From contig JAEZTJ010000081.1 in assembly GCA_023421505.1 (NCBI GenBank), positions 1-64,000 of the forward strand: DNA of 64,000 nucleotides. Direction: 5' to 3'. A program made the translations under genes and the position numbers. Of the stretch, positions 43,412 through 50,703 are shown one piece after another. The stretch is from Bacillota bacterium. GTDB lineage: Bacteria; Bacillota; Clostridia; Lachnospirales; Lachnospiraceae. Within the stretch, counting starts at the first letter, position 1, and each line of letters starts with the position of its first letter. Under the pieces are notes generated by a model. The model was not told the origin of the DNA. It searched no databases and saw nothing but the letters and a program-made list of their open reading frames with translations.

Positions 43412-45013
43412 ATGAATAAAAATAGCTATTTTCAGTTACTGATTAAAAATGATGGTATTTACCTTAAAATTTTTGAAGCAGAGGAAAAGGGAGATGCTCT
43501 GCTTTATGATGAAATTAGTAATTATTTAATGGATAAGAATATTTACGAGTATGATAAAATCGGAATAGGAAGAGCACTTTCTACTTTGAAAGACTCTGCC
43601 GAGGTTAAGATTACGAGTATTGCTATTCCTGCGGTGGATGAATATGTTAGGATTAAATTAGATACGGAAAAAATGTATGCAGTTGGTAGATTTTATCCGC
43701 CTTCAAATGAAGGTCATAGTATCACTAGAGAAGATATCGTGAATGCTCTGGTACGTGCCGGAGTGAAATATGGATTAGACGAACAGGAGATCAGCCGTTT
43801 CTTAGCAGATAAGCAGTATTGTAATGATTATTTTCTAGCAAAGGCTACTCCTGCTGTGCAAGGCCATGATGCAGTAATAACCTATCATTTTAATACCGAT
43901 CCTACTCTGAAGCCGAAAAGGAATGAAGATGGATCAGTTGACTTTCATCAATTGGATATGATTAGTCATTGTAATAAAGGGGATCTGTTAGCAACACTAA
44001 CTCCGATGGATCCCGGTAAACCTGGTATTGACGTATGCGGAAATTTAATCCGTCCACTAAAGGTTAATAATCGTTTCTTAAGACATGGTAATAAGATACA
44101 TCTATCTGAGGACGGACTGCAAATGTTTTCTGATGTAGACGGACATGTGAAGTTAACCGATGATAGAGTGTTTGTTTCTGATACTTATGAGGTTGCAGCT
44201 GATGTGGATGCCTCAACCGGTGATATTGTATACGAAGGAAACGTTGTTGTAAAAGGCAATGTAATAACCGGTTTTTCAATTCGGGCAAAGGGTGATATTG
44301 AAGTAAATGGCGTAGTTGAAGGCTGCTATATAGAAGCTGGCGGTCAGATCGTATTAAAGCGAGGAATGCAGGGAATGAATAAAGGCATTCTAAAAGCGGA
44401 GGGTAATGTCATCACCAAGTTTTTAGAAAATGCAGAAGTTATTTCAGGTGGATATGTGTCTACAGAATCAATCCTTCATAGTAAGGTTTCAGCCAAAGGC
44501 GATGTGATAGTAGGTGGTAAAAGGGGATTTGTTACCGGAGGAGAAATTAGATCCGGAACCCAAATATCTGTGAAAACCGCTGGCTCACAGATGGGAACAA
44601 TTACTTTACTGGAAGTAGGAATAGACCCTTCTATTCTAGAGGAATTCAGAGAGCTTGAAAAGAGAATAGCGAATATGCTGGCTGATAAAGAGAAAATTGC
44701 ACAGGCGCTTATATTATTTCGAAAAAAGCTTACGATGGGAGTCCAGATTAATGATGAAAAGAAGGAGTTTTTAAAACAAATTACCCAAAATAATATTATG
44801 CTTGATGCGCAGTTAAAAGAAGCCAGAAAGCGTTATGATGACCTGCGTATTGAAATGGATAATTATACATCGGGAGTCATTAAGGTATCCGATATTATTT
44901 ATCCTGGTACAAAAATTATTATTTCTAACGTGGTATTCTTTGTTAGAGAGGCAACCCATCATAGTAAATTTATACGTGATCGTGCAGATATCAGAATTTT
45001 GCCGCTTACCTAA
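43412..45013 (+). CDS. fapA: FapA family flagellar assembly protein (DUF342)
   Basis: A 533-residue DUF342 protein. The N-terminal region (to about residue 170) leads to the FapA core (GDLLATLTPMDPGKPGIDVCG), then a right-handed beta-helix made of short hydrophobic/Gly turns (GDIVYEGNVVVKGNVITGF; AKGDIEVNGVVEG; AEGNVITKFLENAEVISGG). A C-terminal coiled coil spans about residues 410-475. In Vibrio, FapA has been linked to polar flagellation; its role here is unproved. AGGAGGAG lies 5 bases before the ATG. Confidence 0.9.
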   Translation: MNKNSYFQLLIKNDGIYLKIFEAEEKGDALLYDEISNYLMDKNIYEYDKIGIGRALSTLKDSAEVKITSIAIPAVDEYVRIKLDTEKMYAVGRFYPPSNEGHSITREDIVNALVRAGVKYGLDEQEISRFLADKQYCNDYFLAKATPAVQGHDAVITYHFNTDPTLKPKRNEDGSVDFHQLDMISHCNKGDLLATLTPMDPGKPGIDVCGNLIRPLKVNNRFLRHGNKIHLSEDGLQMFSDVDGHVKLTDDRVFVSDTYEVAADVDASTGDIVYEGNVVVKGNVITGFSIRAKGDIEVNGVVEGCYIEAGGQIVLKRGMQGMNKGILKAEGNVITKFLENAEVISGGYVSTESILHSKVSAKGDVIVGGKRGFVTGGEIRSGTQISVKTAGSQMGTITLLEVGIDPSILEEFRELEKRIANMLADKEKIAQALILFRKKLTMGVQINDEKKEFLKQITQNNIMLDAQLKEARKRYDDLRIEMDNYTSGVIKVSDIIYPGTKIIISNVVFFVREATHHSKFIRDRADIRILPLT

Positions 45014-45071
45014 ATATAATAGTAAAGCAAATTCCATTAAGGTGTCCTAAGGACTTCAGTTTGGAGGCAGT

Positions 45072-45377
45072 ATGGCGATAAGACCAATAGATATGGTAAA
45101 AACACAGGAAGCAACACAGTTAAAGCATATGGAAAGTCAGAAAGCTCAGCATGCAATGCTCCAGAATGAAAAAAATTATCAGGAAGCGATAAAGCGTGAA
45201 CAGCAAAAACCAACGAAAGCACCGAAATCGGAAGATACGGAATATCGATATGATGCCAAAGAGAAAGGCAATAATCAATATCAGAACCTTGGGAACAAAA
45301 AGAAAAATAAGGAAAAAGAAGACAAAAAGAAATCAGATAATCCGCAGAGCAGCGGAGGAATAGATATTTTGATCTGA
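45072..45377 (+). CDS. small hydrophilic Lys/Glu/Gln-rich protein of unknown function
   Basis: A 101-residue protein starting MAIRPIDMVKTQEATQLKHMESQKAQHAML, with very high Lys, Gln and Glu content and no membrane segment. It is probably helical at the N-terminus and disordered in the second half, ending in SSGGIDILI. GGAGG is 5 bases before the ATG. It is in line with fapA and the next gene, so likely part of the same transcript. No function can be assigned. Confidence 0.7.
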   Translation: MAIRPIDMVKTQEATQLKHMESQKAQHAMLQNEKNYQEAIKREQQKPTKAPKSEDTEYRYDAKEKGNNQYQNLGNKKKNKEKEDKKKSDNPQSSGGIDILI

Positions 45378-45391
45378 CTTACGGAGGCAAT

Positions 45392-46087
45392 ATGAACTCA
45401 TTAGAAATATCCTTAATTATAATTGGGACAATAGTTGTCATAATTAGCTGTATCTTAGTTGACAAAACACAGAAGGCGGCTACTCAGACGACATTCCAAA
45501 ATATAAACCCGGATAATATACTGTCAGAGGAGGATAAAAAGCATCTAAAAATTAAAATTGATGAGCTTTTATCCGAAGCTAGCGAAGAAGTTATTGTTCA
45601 TACAGATGATACCTTAAGTAAAATATCAAATGAAAAGATCATTGCAGTTAATGAGTTTTCAGAACAAATTCTGGAAAAAATCAAACGCAATCATGAAGAA
45701 GTAATATTTCTTTATAATATGCTAAATGATAAGGAAAAGGAATTAAAAGCTGCTGTTATGGAAATTGATTCCGCTAAGAAAAAAGTTCAAGATATCATAG
45801 ATAATAAAGCGAAAAGTACTAGCGCAGTTCAAGTGAAGGATAGCAAAACCCAGACAGTTCAAAAACCTGTTACGCAAGCAGCCAGGATTGAAAAATCGGC
45901 TGATAAAGCTCCAATTGAAAAACCGGTTATAGATATTAATACATCTGCCGGTTTGGAAGGAAATAAAAACACAGAAATTCTTTCTCTTTATTCAAAGGGT
46001 AAATCAATAGTAGAAATATCGAAGCTATTAGAGTTAGGCCAGGGAGAAGTAAAACTGGTGATTGATTTATTTAAGGGAAAGAAGTAA
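45392..46087 (+). CDS. DUF6115 membrane protein, probable SwrB counterpart
   Basis: A 231-residue single-pass protein. An N-terminal membrane helix (residues 5-24) is followed by a long coiled coil (about 40-145) and a Lys/Pro/Ala-rich linker. The C-terminal helix-turn-helix-like motif EILSLYSKGKSIVEISKLLE continues LGQGEVKLVIDL. This layout and the position between sigD and rpsB match Bacillus SwrB, which activates C-ring and export-gate assembly. Orthology is inference from layout and synteny. The ribosome-binding site is GGAGG. Confidence 0.75.
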   Translation: MNSLEISLIIIGTIVVIISCILVDKTQKAATQTTFQNINPDNILSEEDKKHLKIKIDELLSEASEEVIVHTDDTLSKISNEKIIAVNEFSEQILEKIKRNHEEVIFLYNMLNDKEKELKAAVMEIDSAKKKVQDIIDNKAKSTSAVQVKDSKTQTVQKPVTQAARIEKSADKAPIEKPVIDINTSAGLEGNKNTEILSLYSKGKSIVEISKLLELGQGEVKLVIDLFKGKK

Positions 46088-46110
46088 TTTGAAAGGCTTG
46101 GTGTAGTAGA

Positions 46111-46734
46111 ATGAAATTGAAATATTATATGAGAGGTATGGGAATAGGAATCATTCTCGTAACTCTTATATTTACGATAAGTGGCACTAAAGAAAAATTA
46201 ACAGATCAGGAAGTAATAAAACGTGCAGAGGCACTTGGAATGGTTATGGAAGAGGATAAAACAGATTTAGATGGGTTGATTGATCCTACAGATAAGGCAG
46301 ACATTACACCACCTATTACTTCTGTTACTCCATTACCGACAGAGCTGCCGACACCGGAGCCTACAGTGCAGCCTACAACCAAACCGACGGAGCAGCCAAC
46401 ACCAGGGCCTACAGTGCAGCCTACAACTAAACCGACTGAACAACCAACGCCTACGCCGACAAAAGAGCCAGTTACGAAGCCGACTCAAGTGCCGACTAAG
46501 AAGCCTGCTAATGAGGTACAAAACAATAAAAATATTTCCTTTACAATAACGAAAGGAATGAATTCTCAGACAGTAGCTGACTTATTAAAGGAAAAGGGTT
46601 TAATTAAGGATGCTAACGATTTTAATAATTATATCGTTAAAGTCGGCAAAGCAAGTATAATAAGAGTCGGTAATTTTACTTTAAAAAAAGGTGCATCCTA
46701 TGAGGAGATTGTGAAAGCAATCACTACAAAATAG
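46111..46734 (+). CDS. short MltG/YceG-like protein with Pro/Thr repeats
   Basis: A 207-residue protein. Residues 10-28 form a membrane anchor. A Pro/Thr-rich wall-spanning segment (about 70-135) contains two near-identical 16-residue repeats (PTVQPTTKPTEQPTPG-type). The C-terminal 60 residues (ISFTITKGMNSQTVADLLKE; GLIKDANDFNNYI; GNFTLKKGASYEEIVKAITT) resemble the LysM-like first domain of endolytic transglycosylase MltG. The catalytic transglycosylase domain is absent, so it may bind peptidoglycan rather than cut it. The ribosome-binding site is weak. Confidence 0.75.
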   Translation: MKLKYYMRGMGIGIILVTLIFTISGTKEKLTDQEVIKRAEALGMVMEEDKTDLDGLIDPTDKADITPPITSVTPLPTELPTPEPTVQPTTKPTEQPTPGPTVQPTTKPTEQPTPTPTKEPVTKPTQVPTKKPANEVQNNKNISFTITKGMNSQTVADLLKEKGLIKDANDFNNYIVKVGKASIIRVGNFTLKKGASYEEIVKAITTK

Positions 46735-46764
46735 GATGCGACTAAGTACTTCGATAAAAAAAAC

Positions 46765-46793
46765 TTGCTATCCATATAATGTTATGTTATAAT
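46765..46793 (+). promoter_or_regulatory. rpsB promoter and roughly 100-base leader
   Basis: TTGCTA (46765-46770) and TATAAT (46788-46793) are spaced by 17 bases. Transcription from here would give a leader of about 100 bases before rpsB, a possible site for S2 autoregulation, though I do not recognise the consensus fold. Confidence 0.75.
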
Positions 46794-46901
46794 TTCAAAG
46801 GCAAATTGCACGCATATTGATTCTTTACAAGGTGCCATAGAGGAATCGGTCTGTAGGGAATATGATATATGCGGAAGAAAACAACCAAACGGAGGTCAAT
46901 T

Positions 46902-47660
46902 ATGAGCGTAATTTCAATGAAACAATTATTGGAAGCCGGTGTACATTTCGGACACCAGACAAGAAGATGGAACCCAAAAATGGCGGAATACATCTACACA
47001 GAGAGAAATGGTATCTATATTATCGACTTACAGAAATCAGTAGGTAAGGTTGATGAAGCTTACACTGCAATTAAAAATGTAGTTGCAGAAGGCGGTACAG
47101 TTCTTTTTGTTGGTACAAAGAAGCAGGCTCAGGATGCTGTTAAGACTGAGGCAGAGCGTTGCGGAATGTACTTTGTAAATGAAAGATGGTTAGGCGGTAT
47201 GTTAACAAACTTTAAGACCATCACAAGCAGAATTAATAGACTAAGAGAAATCGAGAGAATGTCTGAGGATGGTACTTTTGAAGTTCTTCCTAAAAAAGAA
47301 GTTATTCAGCTTAAGAAAGAATGGGAAAAGCTTGAGAAAAACCTTGGCGGTATCAAGAACATGAAGAAGATTCCGGATGCTATCTTTGTAGTAGATCCTA
47401 AGAAGGAAAGAATTTGTATTCAGGAAGCACACACACTGGGTATCCCGCTTATTGGTATAGCAGATACAAACTGTGATCCCGAAGAATTAGATTATGTAAT
47501 TCCTGGTAATGATGATGCTATAAGAGCTGTTAAGTTAATTGTATCTAAGATGGCAGATGCTGTTATCGAAGCTAATCAGGGTGTTCAATTAACAGATACT
47601 GCTAGCTATGTAGCAGATACTGAAGCAGACGTTAATATGGAAGAAGCAGTTACGGAATAA
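46902..47660 (+). CDS. rpsB: 30S ribosomal protein S2
   Basis: A 252-residue S2 with hallmark sequences MKQLLEAGVHFGHQTRRWNPKM, VLFVGTKKQAQDAV, RWLGGMLTNF and GIADTNCDPEELDYVIPGNDDA. The start ATG 46902 has GGAGGT 6 bases upstream; the longer frame from 46869 adds 11 residues without a ribosome-binding site. The C-terminus is acidic. It is followed at about 190 bases by tsf. Confidence 0.98.
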   Translation: MSVISMKQLLEAGVHFGHQTRRWNPKMAEYIYTERNGIYIIDLQKSVGKVDEAYTAIKNVVAEGGTVLFVGTKKQAQDAVKTEAERCGMYFVNERWLGGMLTNFKTITSRINRLREIERMSEDGTFEVLPKKEVIQLKKEWEKLEKNLGGIKNMKKIPDAIFVVDPKKERICIQEAHTLGIPLIGIADTNCDPEELDYVIPGNDDAIRAVKLIVSKMADAVIEANQGVQLTDTASYVADTEADVNMEEAVTE

Positions 47661-47746
47661 TTATATATATTGTATGATTTGATTATCAGAAATGCTACTC
47701 GCAGATAATGAGCTGATATAGCAATACTAATATTCTACTACATGGC

Positions 47747-47824
47747 ATATACTCTCTTTTTTTAAGAAGAGAGTATATGAATGTAAGAATTTGATATTCA
47801 AATCAACTATTAATATTTGAATAT
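47747..47824 (+). other. two perfect hairpins between rpsB and tsf
   Basis: ATATACTCTCTT (47747-47758) pairs with AAGAGAGTATAT (47767-47778), and ATATTCAAAT (47794-47803) pairs with ATTTGAATAT (47815-47824). Neither is followed by a T-run, so they are not ordinary terminators. They lie 27-100 bases before tsf and may control processing or its expression relative to rpsB. Confidence 0.7.
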
Positions 47825-47851
47825 GTGTAAAACACGTAGATGGAGGTTCAT

Positions 47852-48784
47852 ATGGAAGTTACTGCTAGTATGGTAAAAGAGTTAAGAGAAATGACTGGAG
47901 CCGGAATGATGGATTGCAAGAAAGCTCTTGCAGCTACTGATGGCGATATGGATAAAGCAGTTGAGTTCTTAAGAGAAAAAGGACTTGCTGCAGCTGAGAA
48001 AAAAGCTGGAAGAATTGCAGCAGAGGGTATTGTTGATATCAACGTAAGCTCAGACGGTAAGGTTGCTGCTATCGTAGAAGTTAACAGTGAGACAGACTTT
48101 GTTGCTAAAAATGAGAAATTTAGAGATTTCGTTGCTGCTGTAGCTGCACAGGCGGCTGCTTCTTCCACAACAGATTTAGAAGCATTTCTTGCTGAGAAAT
48201 GGTCACTTGATTCATCTAAGACTGTAAAAGAAGAATTATCTTCCTTAATTGCGGTGATCGGTGAGAACATGAATATCAGAAGATTTGAGAAGATAGAAGC
48301 AGCTAATGGATTTGTTTGTTCCTATATTCATGGCGGCGGTAGAATTGGTATTCTGGTGGATGTTGACTGTACAGTTAACAATGCCGAAGTACAGGAAGCT
48401 GCCAAGAATGTAGCAATGCAGATTGCAGCATTAAATCCGAAGTATGTAGATCAATCTGAGATTTCTGCTGATTTTATTGCACATGAGAAAGAAATTCTGA
48501 AAGCTCAGATTATGAATGATCCTTCAAACTCCAAGAAGCCTGAAAATATCATCGAGAAGATGTTAGAGGGACGTTTGAACAAAGAGTTAAAGGAGTTCTG
48601 TCTGGTTGATCAGATTTATGTAAAAGATAGTGAAGTATCTGTTGGTCAGTATCTTGCTAATGTGTCAAAGCAAGTAGGAGCACCAATTACTGTTAAGCGT
48701 TTTGTACGCTTTGAGACTGGTGAAGGCCTTGAGAAGAAGAATGAAAACTTTGCCGAAGAAGTTGCAAAGCAGATGGGACAATAA
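47852..48784 (+). CDS. tsf: translation elongation factor Ts
   Basis: A 310-residue EF-Ts, the nucleotide exchange factor of EF-Tu. The UBA-like N-terminus (KELREMTGAGMMDCKKAL) and the core signature VNSETDFVAKNEKF are present, with the dimerisation region further on. ATG 47852 has GGAGGT upstream. The last codons (about 48764-48784) are the first part of a 54-bp tandem repeat that continues past the stop codon. Confidence 0.97.
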   Translation: MEVTASMVKELREMTGAGMMDCKKALAATDGDMDKAVEFLREKGLAAAEKKAGRIAAEGIVDINVSSDGKVAAIVEVNSETDFVAKNEKFRDFVAAVAAQAAASSTTDLEAFLAEKWSLDSSKTVKEELSSLIAVIGENMNIRRFEKIEAANGFVCSYIHGGGRIGILVDVDCTVNNAEVQEAAKNVAMQIAALNPKYVDQSEISADFIAHEKEILKAQIMNDPSNSKKPENIIEKMLEGRLNKELKEFCLVDQIYVKDSEVSVGQYLANVSKQVGAPITVKRFVRFETGEGLEKKNENFAEEVAKQMGQ

Positions 48785-48982
48785 TCAATACCTAAATGCA
48801 ACTTCTTTGAGAAGCTTGCAAAGCAGATGGGACAATAATCAATACCTAAATGCAACTTCTTTTAGAAGCTTGCTAAGCAGATAGGAAACTAATTGATACC
48901 TAATTGCTACTTCTTCTTGAAAAGAATACTATGCAGATAGGAAGTTTTCAAATCCTTGAATGGAACTTCTTTAAGTAGATTT
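48764..48982 (+). repeat. 54-bp tandem repeat running out of the tsf 3' end
   Basis: Unit 1 starts GCAAAGCAGATGGGACAATA at 48764 inside tsf, unit 2 is nearly identical at 48818, unit 3 is diverged at 48872 (GCTAAGCAGATAGGAA), and a poor fourth starts near 48930. AAGAAGTTGCA (48756-48766) also pairs perfectly with TGCAACTTCTT (48797-48807). The copies include the tsf stop codon, so they arose by duplication of the gene end. Confidence 0.85.
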
Positions 48983-49013
48983 TAAAGAAATCGAGCAAAT
49001 ATAACTATATTGA

Positions 49014-49055
49014 GCCTGTCAATCCAACATATGCAATGGGTTGCCAGGCTTTTTT
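49014..49055 (+). terminator. rho-independent terminator of rpsB-tsf
   Basis: GCCTGTCAATCC pairs with GGGTTGCCAGGC (one mismatch, one G-T pair), followed by TTTTTT. It lies past the tandem repeats and is the natural end of the transcript. Confidence 0.85.
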
Positions 49056-49562
49056 ATACACACATTTATACCCAAGACAGCTCTTATTGCTCAAAAATGA
49101 TACATAATTATTTTTAATATTGAAATAATGGTATAATATGTTATACTTATCAAGTATTAATTTGGGTAATAGAACAGCCTAGGTTAGGCTTTTTAGGAAG
49201 ATATAAGGAAAGGACAAATTCTTATGCAAAAAGCTCATCATAAAAAACTTTACTCCGCGCAGAGACCACAAAAATTATAGTCGGCGATGCTTTGCACGGA
49301 GGTTGATTTTACTAGTAGCTGAGGTTGAATGATTAATATTGCAGATCGATTCATTATGTATGAATAAGTATACACTGATAGCATACAGAAATGATTTTAT
49401 TTATGATGCAATTCTTCAACGTCAGAAAGCTATGATCAACTAAGAATTTGTTCTACATAGTTAGAGGACAAAAACTGCAGCGGTATCTGCCCGTTGTAGT
49501 TTTTTTTTATGATCCAAGTGGTCTTTGCTTCATCTTAATTAATAATAAGAGGAGCAGAGAAT
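49056..49562 (+). other. gene-poor stretch with two further terminator-like hairpins
   Basis: AGCCTA/TAGGCT with a 3-base loop and a T-run is at 49176-49194. AAAACTGCAGCGG pairs with CCGTTGTAGTTTT including G-T pairs and runs into eight T's at 49470-49508. Between them are only tiny frames (18 codons from 49224 with AAAGGA upstream; 27 codons from 49360 without a site). A short transcript ending at the second terminator is possible, or a gene has been lost here. Confidence 0.55.
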
Positions 49563-49835
49563 ATGAAGTATTTAAAAGCAAAGAATGTTCTACCAGATGA
49601 GTTGATTAAAGAAATTCAAAAATATGTTGACGGCGAATTTCTATATATACCTAGAGTTGTAGGTAAAGAAATAGGCTGGGGAGAAATAAGCGGTACAAAA
49701 GATTATTTAAAAGAGAGAAATTCACTGATCTATCAAAAATATTCAGAGGGGATTAAAGTGAGTAGTTTAGCTGATGAATACTTCCTTTCAGAGCAAAGTA
49801 TAAGAAGAATTATCAGCATATATAAAAACGCTTAA
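49563..49835 (+). CDS. CD3324 family protein (small helix-turn-helix protein)
   Basis: A 90-residue protein common in Clostridia, named after a Clostridioides difficile member. The N-terminal half has the family pattern NVLPDELIKEIQKYVDGEFLYIPR, then WGEISGTKDYLKERN. The C-terminal part is a Mor-like helix-turn-helix (GIKVSSLADEYFLSEQSIRRI). DNA binding is likely, but its targets are unknown. GAGGAG is upstream of the ATG. It stands alone, with repeats on its downstream side. Confidence 0.8.
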   Translation: MKYLKAKNVLPDELIKEIQKYVDGEFLYIPRVVGKEIGWGEISGTKDYLKERNSLIYQKYSEGIKVSSLADEYFLSEQSIRRIISIYKNA

Positions 49836-49956
49836 GAATAGAACATAATTAATTGCGTAATAGAAATAGAGTTTCCTAGATGTTATATTCTTCTTGTAAG
49901 GGATAACAAATAAAATAAGAATAAGCCATACAGGTATATAGTGTGAATAGTCCTTA

Positions 49957-50040
49957 TAGTATTAGGCAATCGCGATACACGTCAACTAAAGGTAATGTAT
50001 ACAATAAAAAGACCTTATAGTTTCGTACTATCTATGTATG
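49957..50040 (+). repeat. dispersed nested-palindrome element, copy 4 (shortened)
   Basis: ATTAGGCAATCGCGATAC matches the left end ATTAGGTAATTGCGAAAC of the neighbouring copy, GTAATGTATACAATA matches its inner arm end, and ATAGTTTCGTACTATCTATG resembles the right end. The middle is missing. It abuts the full copy, so two elements stand head to tail. Confidence 0.6.
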
Positions 50041-50207
50041 GTATTAGGTAATTGCGAAACTATATAGTTATATTAATTGTATACACATTAGATACATATT
50101 CCTTCGCTCCAACGCTCATCTGAGCTTAACTTCCGCTTCGGAATAGTATCTAATGTGTATACAATACTTACAGGTTATGAGTTTCGCAAATGCCTAATGT
50201 ATGGTAT
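50038..50207 (+). repeat. dispersed nested-palindrome element, copy 5 (full length, best preserved)
   Basis: The outer inverted repeat is ATTAGGTAATTGCGAAACT (50043-50061) against AGTTTCGCAAATGCCTAAT (50180-50198). The inner inverted repeat of 26 pairs is 50076-50102 against 50140-50165 (GTATACACATTAGATAC on the left), with one bulge. The 37-base centre contains AACTTCCGCTTC. It encodes no protein and ends about 18 bases before the zinc-ribbon gene. Confidence 0.8.
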
Positions 50208-50225
50208 AACAGAAAGGAATAATAT

Positions 50226-50408
50226 ATGGCTACGAAATTGCATAGAGGGAAGACCTTATGGAAATTACCTACTCACGGCAGAGGAACCTGTCCTGTGTGT
50301 AAAACTACAAGAATTAAGGTGTTATATGATCTGATCGCACAGGATGGAAGTAAAGCATTGGTATGTAAAAGATGTCAGCATAAGAAAGTTTCATCGTTCG
50401 GTGAATAA
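50226..50408 (+). CDS. 60-residue zinc-ribbon protein
   Basis: A small basic protein with a complete treble of paired cysteines, CPVC near residue 20 and CKRC near residue 49, suited to bind one zinc. Between them lies a Lys/Arg/Ile-rich strand (KTTRIKVLYDLIAQDG). The N-terminus is MATKLHRGKTLWKLP. It resembles ribosomal-protein or small nucleic-acid-binding zinc ribbons, but I cannot name a family function. AAAGGAA precedes the ATG. The gene is monocistronic, with a repeat element at its 5' side. Confidence 0.75.
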   Translation: MATKLHRGKTLWKLPTHGRGTCPVCKTTRIKVLYDLIAQDGSKALVCKRCQHKKVSSFGE

Positions 50409-50489
50409 TCTAGGCTAATGGTCAAAAGTGGTAATTATCAGTAATACTGAGTTGAAAGTGGCTTTTGTTAAATAGCTGAATGGGCTATG

Positions 50490-50508
50490 GAGCAAAAGCT
50501 CTTTTTTT
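50490..50508 (+). terminator. terminator after the zinc-ribbon gene
   Basis: GAGC-AAAA-GCTC followed by seven T's. The stem is short, so strength is uncertain. The rest of the gap to 50703 holds no gene. Confidence 0.5.
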
Positions 50509-50703
50509 GATTATAAATGGAACGAATGCGTTGCACCTATTTTAAAGTACTTTACAATGCTCTTTGCTCTTTCATCACTTAATTAAAATAAAATTTGGTA
50601 AATCTATAAATTTTTTAATTATATTACATAAATGAATAAATAATATGTATTTCTTTAGCGAAATGTGTTAGAATAAGGAGAGAATTTTACTAGGGGTGAG
50701 GAC

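Noticed and set aside
48764..48982. Tandem repeats suggestive of a CRISPR array
   Set aside because: Units are directly adjacent with no unique spacers, include the end of tsf and diverge progressively. No cas genes are nearby. The 108-bp repeat at 43031 fails for the same reasons.
49224..49443. Tiny frames of 18 codons (49224) and 27 codons (49360)
   Set aside because: The first is very short despite an AAAGGA upstream, and the second has no ribosome-binding site. Neither resembles a known peptide.
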